Origin: a bacterium
GTDB taxonomy: Bacteria; Zhuqueibacterota; Zhuqueibacteria; Residuimicrobiales; Krinioviventaceae
Assembly (NCBI GenBank): GCA_029561455.1
Contig: JAKQIY010000064.1
Span: 62,001 to 126,000 of the forward strand
DNA: 64,000 bases
Direction: 5' to 3'
The notes under the pieces were generated by a model. The model was not told the origin of the DNA. It made no database searches and saw nothing but the letters and a program-made list of their open reading frames with translations. This document shows, piece by piece, positions 46,166-53,211 of the stretch. A program made the translations under genes and the position numbers. The stretch's first letter is position 1. Every line of letters starts with the position of its first letter.

Positions 46166-47089
46166 TTAATCAACAATAAACATAACTTTGCATTTATCAA
46201 GGAAATTCTGGGTAGCTGCCGCATTTCTGATCATCGCAGCATCATTGTTGGAAACGACAATATCGGCCTTATTAGCGCCGGAAGCCTTGATACCTTTTAC
46301 TACCAGCGGATTATTGGTAACACGATCGTTGCTCTTCGCACGGGTCACATCTTTATCATAGCCAACCATACCGATCTGTACTGCCCAATCTCTGCTGACA
46401 TATTTGGAACCATAAATTTCCTGTCCGGATTCATCGACTACTTTGGGAGCCATTGCAGGACGTATGCCCAAACCTTTGGCATCAATTACCAGTCCGGTAA
46501 AAACACCGCCAGCGCTTGTTTGAGTGGCTGGAGCCTGACCGGGATTGATTGGGGCAATTAATTTATAACCATCGGGAACCGGTTTGTCTATTGGCCATAA
46601 TTGACCATAAGCCGGTGCAGCGCCCAGAGTTGTGGCTATTGGGGTACCGCCCATTTGCTGCGGTAATATTGCATCCGATAATGCGCCGGTGATCGGCATT
46701 TCCACGGTTACTTCAATATCGCCGGTGGACATGTATTTGGTATCGATTACTGTAAAACCACGCACTACTCCCTGCACACGGGTATTAATAACATCGTTTT
46801 CCATCATAGCATTGCGAACTGTAGTCTCGGAGTTAATGGACATACCCTGAATGGTTTCAATTAAATTACGTAAAGCTACTCTTTTGGCGGCTTCAATTGC
46901 GCTGGCTCTTTGTGCGGCTTGCGGTAAATTGGGATTAGGAGCGCCTATACCTGTAGAACGGATAATCTGCGAAGACCAATCAACCGATCCGGCATCGCCA
47001 ACAGCTTGATTTACATATTGTGCACTTGTGAAACTGGTTAAAGCTAATAACATTACTGTTATTGTTAAAAAAAGACTTTTTAAATTCAT
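46166..47089 (-). CDS. LPP20-like exported protein
   Basis: A 307-residue exported protein with a signal peptide ending SFTSA. The N-domain has AAQRASAIEAAKRVALRNLIETIQG and NTRVQGVVRGFTVID, the LPP20/FlgP signature; the remainder is a beta domain with no name that I can give. FlgP and LPP20 are outer-membrane-associated proteins of flagellar rings and of Helicobacter. GGAGGG lies 7 bases before the ATG at 47089. It is the first gene of the four-gene operon, and the downstream FlgT-like protein shares the same N-terminal helix pattern, suggesting two components of one ring. Confidence 0.75.
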   Translation of the reverse strand: MNLKSLFLTITVMLLALTSFTSAQYVNQAVGDAGSVDWSSQIIRSTGIGAPNPNLPQAAQRASAIEAAKRVALRNLIETIQGMSINSETTVRNAMMENDVINTRVQGVVRGFTVIDTKYMSTGDIEVTVEMPITGALSDAILPQQMGGTPIATTLGAAPAYGQLWPIDKPVPDGYKLIAPINPGQAPATQTSAGGVFTGLVIDAKGLGIRPAMAPKVVDESGQEIYGSKYVSRDWAVQIGMVGYDKDVTRAKSNDRVTNNPLVVKGIKASGANKADIVVSNNDAAMIRNAAATQNFLDKCKVMFIVD

Positions 47090-47509
47090 TGCATTACCCT
47101 CCTTCATAAGAAGTTGTTATTTAATTAAAGAGTCTTTTGTTTTCTTTGTCATTTAATTGTACTATTAAATATCATTCAAGCGGGTGATTATCATCACAAA
47201 AAAGCATTATTTGCCTGTTTGTTGGCTTTGGTTTTTCAAATGAATGTAACAATATTTTGCGTTCCCTTATTTCTGTTATAATTAAATTAGTCAAGATAGA
47301 CATAATTGTCAAGTTATATTTGCATTTATCAATATTATGTCTAAATTTATATTGACACCATTGGTGCGGTTACCGGTTGTAGTGATATTAACAAAAGAAA
47401 ACACGTAATAAAAAAGGACTGGTTTTTACCTGTATAACCGGTTGTTTACACACTTAACTTTGATAATAACTAAAACTTTTCTCATTGTCAAATAACACAG
47501 GAGCGTTCT
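47090..47509. other. 420-base divergent intergenic region
   Basis: It separates the LPP20-like operon (-) from the oxidoreductase gene (+). TATAAT at 47277-47282 and TTGACA at 47352-47357 are visible on the plus strand but neither has a matching partner at 17 bases, so I call no promoter. No gene is seen. Confidence 0.5.
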
Positions 47510-48772
47510 ATGGCAGATCGAATTGGCGTTGGTTTTGTTGGCGCAGGTTTTAATACAAATTTTCACATTAAATCATGGCAGGGTGTTCGTTATGCCGATG
47601 TTAAAGGCATAGCCGACCCCAACCTGGCCAGGGCAAAGGCTACTGCGCAAGAGTGTAAAAAACTGCGGGTTGGCGACCCCAAAGTATATGCCGATGTTGC
47701 GGAAATGGTTACCGATCCGGCTATTGATGCGATCTGGATCTGTTCACCCAATTATACCCGCCTGGATGTAATGGAAAAGATTTACAAGGCCGTAAAATCC
47801 GGAAAATCAAAACTCATCGGTCTTGCCTGCGAAAAACCGTTGGCGCGGAATGCGGCTGAAGCGGAAAAAATGCTGGAAATGGTTGAAGACCTGGGCTTGC
47901 TGCACGGTTACCTCGAAAACCAGGTATTCTCCCCTTCCGTAAATCGCGGTAAAGAGATCATTTGGCGGCGCGGAGCCAGCGTAGCCGGACGCCCTTACCT
48001 GGCGCGCTGCGCCGAAGAACACGGCGGTCCGCATGAACCCTGGTTCTGGGATGGCGAACGACAGGGCGGCGGGGTGCTGAACGATATGATGTGTCATAGC
48101 ATCGAAGCGGCGCGCCACCTGTTGACCGACCCATCCAAACCGAAAAGTAATATCCGCCCGGTTTCAGTAAATGCAGAGATTGCCACTTTAAAATGGTCCA
48201 GGCCGGAATATATTAACATTCTCAAAGAGCGTTCAACCGGACAAATTGATTATGGCAAAGCGCCGGCAGAAGATTTCGCCCGCGCCAATGTCAATTTTAC
48301 AGACGAACAAGGCAATATCATGGTTGCCGAAGTGACCACCTCCTGGTGTTTTATGGGGCCGGGTCTGCGTCTCAGTTTTGAATTGATCGGGCCGGAATAT
48401 TATATGCAGGTCAATACTCTCAATCCCGATCTGAACATCTTTTTTAGCAGGAACATCGTTGGTAAGGAAGGCGAAGACCTGGTAGAAAAACAGTCCGCTG
48501 AACAGGGACTAATGCCGGTGGTCGCCAGTGAAGGTATCGTCTACGGCTATACCGACGAGGATCGTTATATGGTAGAATGTTTCCTGGATGGTAAAATGCC
48601 GGAAGAAAACTGGCATGACGGGTTATTGGTAACCCAGATTCTAATGACTGCCTACAAGTCCAGCGAACTGGGTAATAAAATTGCTTTCGATGCCAAAGCG
48701 ATAAAGAATTATGTCCCCAATGTCGCCAAACGTTTATACACCGCTCAGGATGCTTTGAAAACCGCCCGCTAA
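47510..48772 (+). CDS. Gfo/Idh/MocA-family oxidoreductase
   Basis: A 420-residue NAD(P)-dependent oxidoreductase. The Rossmann domain opens with VGFVGAGFNTNFH and the catalytic-site EKP is in ACEKPLARNAAEAEKM. The C-terminal alpha/beta domain contains GGVLNDMMCHSIEAARHLL, where the conserved His and Asp usually line the active site. Substrates in this family are sugars or cyclitols; this one is not assigned. CAGGAG precedes the ATG. It stands alone, with a strong hairpin after it. Confidence 0.9.
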   Translation: MADRIGVGFVGAGFNTNFHIKSWQGVRYADVKGIADPNLARAKATAQECKKLRVGDPKVYADVAEMVTDPAIDAIWICSPNYTRLDVMEKIYKAVKSGKSKLIGLACEKPLARNAAEAEKMLEMVEDLGLLHGYLENQVFSPSVNRGKEIIWRRGASVAGRPYLARCAEEHGGPHEPWFWDGERQGGGVLNDMMCHSIEAARHLLTDPSKPKSNIRPVSVNAEIATLKWSRPEYINILKERSTGQIDYGKAPAEDFARANVNFTDEQGNIMVAEVTTSWCFMGPGLRLSFELIGPEYYMQVNTLNPDLNIFFSRNIVGKEGEDLVEKQSAEQGLMPVVASEGIVYGYTDEDRYMVECFLDGKMPEENWHDGLLVTQILMTAYKSSELGNKIAFDAKAIKNYVPNVAKRLYTAQDALKTAR

Positions 48773-48787
48773 AACTCTCCCACTTGA

Positions 48788-48819
48788 AATTTCAGCCGCC
48801 TGAAAAGGCGGCTGAAATT
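48788..48819 (+). terminator. Strong hairpin after the oxidoreductase gene
   Basis: AATTTCAGCCGCCT (48788-48801), a GAAA tetraloop and AGGCGGCTGAAATT (48806-48819) make a perfect 14-bp stem. The T run after it is poor, so it may act as a terminator or as an RNA-end stabiliser. Confidence 0.7.
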
Positions 48820-48865
48820 AATTACCCGGTTAGCTTGTTAATAAACAACAATTCCCGGGCTCTAC

Positions 48866-48890
48866 AGAACTTTTACGTAACCTGTACGTT
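48866..48890 (+). promoter_or_regulatory. Candidate ECF-type promoter of the first sigma gene
   Basis: AGAACT at 48866-48871 and CGTT at 48887-48890, 15 bases apart, match the AAC...CGT pattern of ECF-sigma promoters. Transcription would start near 48898, consistent with translation from the TTG at 48943. Self-activation is typical of ECF genes. Confidence 0.35.
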
Positions 48891-48930
48891 TTAGTGTTTG
48901 AAGACGGAGCTGCGACTATTTCCCTATTGT

Positions 48931-48937
48931 AAGGAAG
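48931..48937 (+). promoter_or_regulatory. Ribosome-binding site deciding a TTG start
   Basis: AAGGAAG at 48931-48937 lies 5 bases before the TTG at 48943 and supports it as the start of the ECF sigma gene. An in-frame TTG at 48898 has no ribosome site and lies about where transcription should begin. Confidence 0.5.
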
Positions 48938-48942
48938 TATTA

Positions 48943-49524
48943 TTGTATAACCAGGAAACAGATAACAATGAATTAATACTTGCGGCAAAAAAAGGAGATC
49001 AAAAGGCGCTGACTTTATTAATCAACCAACATGCCGAAGCAATTCACAGTTTTATCTATTCTCTTTTAGGCGATCGTCATATTGTAGAAGACTTGTCACA
49101 GGAAACATTTCTCAGAATGATTGTAGCTATTAAAGATTATGAATTTCGCGCCCCGTTTCGTTCCTGGTTATTTCGTATTGCCGTTAATTTAAGCCGCGAT
49201 CACCTGCGCAGAAAAAAAGTACGTAACATTATGTCATTTCTCACTACCGAAGAGAATGACGATGAGTATACTATTGTTGATGCAGTTCAAAATCCATTTA
49301 AAGACCTTGAACAAAAAGAAACGATGAATAACATAAACCTGGCGCTAAAAAGTTTGCCCGAATCTTTACGGGTTGTTTTCCTGCTCCGCGATGTACAAGA
49401 ACTTTCCTATGAGGAAATTGCCGATTCATTAAAATGGAGTCTGGGCACCGTGAAATCACGCTTGTTCCGCGCCCGTAAAGAAATTGCCAATTATTTGACC
49501 CAATTACAGGAAGAAATGATATGA
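48943..49524 (+). CDS. ECF RNA polymerase sigma factor (first module)
   Basis: A 193-residue ECF sigma factor. Region 2 contains DRHIVEDLSQETFLRM and FRAPFRSWLFRIAVNLSRDHLRR; region 4 contains LPESLRVVFLLRDVQELSYEEIADSLKWSLGTVKSRLFRARKEI, the helix-turn-helix that reads the -35 element. It directs RNA polymerase to envelope-stress-type promoters. Its stop overlaps the next gene by 4 bases (ATGA), and that gene encodes a membrane protein in the usual anti-sigma position. TTG start argued from the AAGGAAG site. Confidence 0.93.
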   Translation: MYNQETDNNELILAAKKGDQKALTLLINQHAEAIHSFIYSLLGDRHIVEDLSQETFLRMIVAIKDYEFRAPFRSWLFRIAVNLSRDHLRRKKVRNIMSFLTTEENDDEYTIVDAVQNPFKDLEQKETMNNINLALKSLPESLRVVFLLRDVQELSYEEIADSLKWSLGTVKSRLFRARKEIANYLTQLQEEMI

Positions 49525-49946
49525 AAAAGCTACAAGTATTTACCAGATTGCTCAACAGCTTGAAAGAGCTGTTCAAGCCAGTCAATTCCATTTACCAGGA
49601 TGAAGCCAAACAGGCGGAGCAGATAAAATTTTTGCAGGAACGGACCGAATTTTTACGCTATTTTCCGGTTTCGCCCTATTTTGCACAAAAAGTTCTGGTT
49701 ACGGCCAATTCAAGAAAACGGGAAGAATTCTGGCTTAATTTGCAATTGTTTCCCGGACCGGCTGCCAAATTCGCCCTGTTTTCACTGATCCTGGTCATTA
49801 CCCTGTTCCTGGTGCCCGGTAATAACGGCAATACCGGCAGTGAAGAGACAACCACAGACGCTATTACAATAATATATAATAATGATGCCTCTATTAATGA
49901 AATAAAGACGGATGAACAGGCATTACAGTTTGCTTTGCTTTATTAA
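49521..49946 (+). CDS. Probable anti-sigma factor, single-pass membrane protein
   Basis: A 141-residue protein with a cytoplasmic N-terminus of about 80 residues, one membrane helix at about 82-100 and a short external tail. Topology and the ATGA overlap with the ECF gene fit an anti-sigma factor. The zinc-binding HxxxCxxC motif of classical anti-sigma factors is absent, so this is by position, not by family. Confidence 0.6.
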   Translation: MKKLQVFTRLLNSLKELFKPVNSIYQDEAKQAEQIKFLQERTEFLRYFPVSPYFAQKVLVTANSRKREEFWLNLQLFPGPAAKFALFSLILVITLFLVPGNNGNTGSEETTTDAITIIYNNDASINEIKTDEQALQFALLY

Positions 49947-49962
49947 TAAACCGGAGTTGGAA

Positions 49963-50373
49963 ATGTTAAAATCAAAACGTATGGCTCTTGCAAGCCTTGT
50001 CATAATTTTTCTTTTAGGTATTATCCTTGGTGTTGCAGGCGAACGCTACATTTTTCGCCACTGGCATCCACAAAGACACGGCCGCGGCGATGATTTTATG
50101 ATTAAAGATTTTACCCAAAAATTAAATTTAACTGTTGACCAGCAGCAACAATTAAAAGTCCTGCTTGGAGAAATACGCGAAAAATATGAACAGGCGCGCG
50201 CCAGCATGAAACCGGAATTTGAAAAAATATCCCAGGAATTTCGGGATAAATTTGCACAAATTCTGGATGAAAAACAAAAACCAATATTTGACCAAATGAA
50301 CAAGGAATTTGATTCGAGAGAAAATGAAAAAAATCGAGACCGAAGAGATAGAGACCGCGAAAAAAGAGAATAA
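49963..50373 (+). CDS. Spy/CpxP-like periplasmic protein
   Basis: A 136-residue protein with an N-terminal membrane anchor or signal (7-26) and a helical, highly charged periplasmic part. LTVDQ at 56-60 matches the LTxxQ motif of CpxP/Spy and heavy-metal-resistance (CnrX/ZraP-like) proteins. These are chaperone-like sensors of envelope stress. The ATG at 49963 has GGAG at 49953-49956. The tail ends in a run of Arg/Asp/Glu. It sits between the anti-sigma and efflux genes, suggesting a stress sensor in the same operon. Confidence 0.72.
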   Translation: MLKSKRMALASLVIIFLLGIILGVAGERYIFRHWHPQRHGRGDDFMIKDFTQKLNLTVDQQQQLKVLLGEIREKYEQARASMKPEFEKISQEFRDKFAQILDEKQKPIFDQMNKEFDSRENEKNRDRRDRDREKRE

Positions 50374-50429
50374 TTTAGTGTATTTGAACATCTAATATAA
50401 TAAAATGTAAGAATGGAGATGTATATTAT

Positions 50430-51719
50430 ATGAAAAAGTGGATTTTTATACCGATTGTCCTTATTGTAGCAGTCATCATCTGGCTGGTAACAAAACCGGG
50501 TGACGCCCGCAATGTAAATACAGGATTTACACCCCAGACAGATTCAATAAAAAAGGGCGATATTAAAGTGGAAGTATCCGCCACAGGCATCATTCAACCC
50601 ATTAATAAAGTTGAAATCAAATCCAAAGCCAGCGGTTTGATTGAGGAATTGCCGATTGAAGAAGCAGATATTGTTACGAAAGGTGAACTAATAGCCAGAC
50701 TCGATCAGCGCGACACGAAAAACGCTTATGATCAGTCCGTTGCCGACCGGGATGCAGCTGAAGCAAACGTGGCCTTTTGCGAAAGCGATTATACCCGGAA
50801 AAAAGAGCTATACGATCGCGGTCTTATATCTGCCACCGATTTTGATCAGGCAAAATTAAGCCTGGTCCAGGCCAAAGCGCAACTGGTGCGCGTCAAGATT
50901 GAAGTGGATAATAACGATATTAAACTGAAAGATACTATTGTACGCTCGCCTATCAACGGCGTTATATTGACCAAAGACGTGGAAATCGGGCAGATCATTT
51001 CATCCGGTATTTCTTCGGTATCCGGCGGTACGCTGATCGCTACAGTTGCGGAAATGAGCGAGGTTCACGTAATTGCGGTTGTCGATGAAGTGGATATAGG
51101 CAGAATGCGTAACGGCATGAAAGCTAATGTGATCGCCGATGCTTTCCCCAACAAGGTTTTTCAGGGTGAAGTGATACGTATTGCCGCCCAGGCGACTGTT
51201 GAACAAAATGTTACCAGTTTTGAAGTAACCATCAAAGTTTCCAATCCGGGTTCTTTACTCAAAGCCGGTATGAACACCGCGGTGGAAATCCTGGTAGCTG
51301 ATAAAAAAGATGTGCTGCTCATTCCTAATGAAGCGTTAATGACGCAAAAGGAAATGCAGCAGGAAATCATGAAACTGAACCTGGCTGCAGGCCAGACAAC
51401 GGCCAAACCCAAACAAAACGGTAACGAACCAAGACAGTACGGACAAGGGAATCGGCCGCAGGAATCGTCGGCGCCGGCAGAGGCTGAATCTCTGAACCGG
51501 GGTGTGATTATTAAACAAGAGTCCGGTTACCGTATGCAGATGGTCAATACCGGCATCAGCAATTTCGATTACACCGAAGCGCTGGATGGCGTTAAAGAAG
51601 GCGACCAGGTGGTGTATACCTACGTATCCCAATCCATGCAGGCAAATAGTGAAATGCGTGAACGGATGATCCAGCGTAACGCGGCGCAATCCGGCATGAG
51701 AAGCCAGCGTTCAAATTAA
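50430..51719 (+). CDS. Efflux periplasmic adaptor (MacA/HlyD family)
   Basis: A 429-residue membrane-fusion protein: N-terminal anchor at about 5-22, lipoyl/biotinyl halves (VEVSATGIIQPINKVEIKS and IVRSPINGVIL), a coiled-coil hairpin at about 95-155, and a beta-barrel (GMKANVIADAFPNKVFQG, PGSLLKAGMNTAVEI). A low-complexity Pro/Gln/Gly insert lies at about 310-345. It should bridge an inner-membrane transporter to an outer-membrane channel. The next gene, 18 bases on, encodes the matching permease. Confidence 0.9.
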   Translation: MKKWIFIPIVLIVAVIIWLVTKPGDARNVNTGFTPQTDSIKKGDIKVEVSATGIIQPINKVEIKSKASGLIEELPIEEADIVTKGELIARLDQRDTKNAYDQSVADRDAAEANVAFCESDYTRKKELYDRGLISATDFDQAKLSLVQAKAQLVRVKIEVDNNDIKLKDTIVRSPINGVILTKDVEIGQIISSGISSVSGGTLIATVAEMSEVHVIAVVDEVDIGRMRNGMKANVIADAFPNKVFQGEVIRIAAQATVEQNVTSFEVTIKVSNPGSLLKAGMNTAVEILVADKKDVLLIPNEALMTQKEMQQEIMKLNLAAGQTTAKPKQNGNEPRQYGQGNRPQESSAPAEAESLNRGVIIKQESGYRMQMVNTGISNFDYTEALDGVKEGDQVVYTYVSQSMQANSEMRERMIQRNAAQSGMRSQRSN

Positions 51720-51737
51720 AAAAATCAAGGTAGTACT

Positions 51738-52979
51738 ATGTATAAAAAAACCAAAAAATCATTAACGGAACTGGGAGAAAGTATAAAAATTGCCCTGACC
51801 TCCCTGGCCGCCAACAAGATGCGGGCAGCGCTGACCATGCTGGGCATTATCATTGGAGTTGCCGCAGTTATTACCGTTGTGGGACTTGGCAATGGCGCGC
51901 AAAAAGCCATTACCGACAGGATACAATCCCTGGGCTCGAATTTGTTATTTGTTCGCGCCGGCTCGCCAAACCAGGGCCATATTCACTGGGGCGAAGGCAG
52001 TTCCCAAAGTCTGGAAAACATTGACGCTGAAGTTATTAAAGAAAAAAGCACCATGGCAGCCTATGTGATCCCGGAATTCAGTAAAAATGCGCAAATTGTG
52101 TATGGCGCAAAAAACTGGAATAGCTCGGTAGTCGGCACCATTCCGGAATTTGAAGCCGCGCGCAGTTTTAAAACCACCGATGGCAGGTATTTTACCGCCA
52201 AGGAAATGGAAAATTCGGAGCGGGTTGCGGTTATCGGTAATGAAGTTAAGAACAACCTGTTCGGCTCCACCAACCCCATCGGTGAAACCATAAAAATCAA
52301 CCAGGATAATTTTATTGTCGTCGGTTTGCTGGAAAAAAAGGGCCAAACCGGCTGGCGTAATGAAGACGACCAGATATTGATCCCGATAACTACGGCGCAA
52401 AAGCGGGTGTTCGGCGCCGATTACCTCACCGGCATAACCATTCAGGTATTAAACGACAAGGTGGTGGACGAAGCCCTGGTGGAAATTGAAAAAATCCTGC
52501 GCCGCCAGCATCGCCTGCTGCGCGACCAGGATAATGACTTTTCCATCCGTAACCAGTCCGATGTTATTACAACTTTTCAGGAGACCAACAAATCATTCAG
52601 TTTTCTGCTGGCTTCTATTGCCGGAGTATCGTTGCTGGTGGGCGGCATCGGCATTATGAACATCATGCTGGTATCGGTAACGGAGCGCACCCGCGAGATC
52701 GGTATTCGCAAAGCCATCGGCGCCCGCCGCAAGGATATTTTACTACAATTTCTCATCGAATCGGTCACCATCAGCCTGGCAGGTGGAGTTTTGGGTATTC
52801 TTTTGGGCATCCTTCTCTCCTATGGCCTGGCGACCTGGGCGCAATGGAATACCATGGTATCGGCAGCTTCAATAATAATGAGTTTTGCATTTGCTTCGGC
52901 GGTGGGCTTGTTTTTTGGTATCTACCCGGCCCGTAAAGCCGCCAGTCTCGACCCGATCATTGCGTTGCGATATGAATAA
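51738..52979 (+). CDS. MacB-like ABC permease (no fused ATPase)
   Basis: A 413-residue MacB/FtsX permease: membrane helix near 28-50 (MRAALTMLGIIIGVAAVITVV), a periplasmic MacB_PCD domain, then three helices with NIMLVSVTERTREIGIRKAIGARRKDIL, the coupling-helix signature of the family. E. coli MacB carries its ATP-binding domain in the same chain, but here no Walker motifs are present and the operon encodes no ATPase. The energising subunit must come from elsewhere or the gene order has been broken. Confidence 0.9.
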   Translation: MYKKTKKSLTELGESIKIALTSLAANKMRAALTMLGIIIGVAAVITVVGLGNGAQKAITDRIQSLGSNLLFVRAGSPNQGHIHWGEGSSQSLENIDAEVIKEKSTMAAYVIPEFSKNAQIVYGAKNWNSSVVGTIPEFEAARSFKTTDGRYFTAKEMENSERVAVIGNEVKNNLFGSTNPIGETIKINQDNFIVVGLLEKKGQTGWRNEDDQILIPITTAQKRVFGADYLTGITIQVLNDKVVDEALVEIEKILRRQHRLLRDQDNDFSIRNQSDVITTFQETNKSFSFLLASIAGVSLLVGGIGIMNIMLVSVTERTREIGIRKAIGARRKDILLQFLIESVTISLAGGVLGILLGILLSYGLATWAQWNTMVSAASIIMSFAFASAVGLFFGIYPARKAASLDPIIALRYE

Positions 52980-53049
52980 AACGCTTTAATTTATTTTAAG
53001 AGTAATTTTATTATTATCAATACACTACCCGGTTGCTCCTTAAAAACCG

Positions 53050-53085
53050 CCCCCATCGGGATTTGCTGCCCGGTGGGGGATTTTT
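53050..53085. terminator. Terminator of the MacA/MacB operon
   Basis: CCCCCATCGGG (53050-53060), an 8-base loop and CCCGGTGGGGG (53069-53079) form an 11-bp stem with one G-U pair, followed by ATTTTT. An A run before it makes it usable from both strands. Confidence 0.85.
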
Positions 53086-53167
53086 AATAATCATGGGAAG
53101 AAACGGTAGATTCCAACCTCTGCTTCATCATTATAAAAATATCCGCCTTACGAACAAGGCATCCCCC

Positions 53168-53195
53168 GTCGAGACAAGGCATGCCTTGTCTCGAC
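53168..53195. repeat. Perfect 28-base palindrome
   Basis: GTCGAGACAAGGCA followed directly by its exact reverse complement TGCCTTGTCTCGAC, 28 bases with no loop. A further copy of ACAAGGCAT lies at 53154-53162, 20 bases before the one inside the palindrome. It sits between the end of the MacB-like operon and the end of the TonB receptor gene. It resembles dispersed palindromic repeat units; only this copy is in the window. Confidence 0.75.
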
Positions 53196-53211
53196 AATTT
53201 TTACCTCTCAC

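Noticed and set aside
47277..47357. TATAAT and TTGACA in the gap before the oxidoreductase gene
   Set aside because: The two elements are in the wrong order and at the wrong spacing for one promoter; each alone is not enough.
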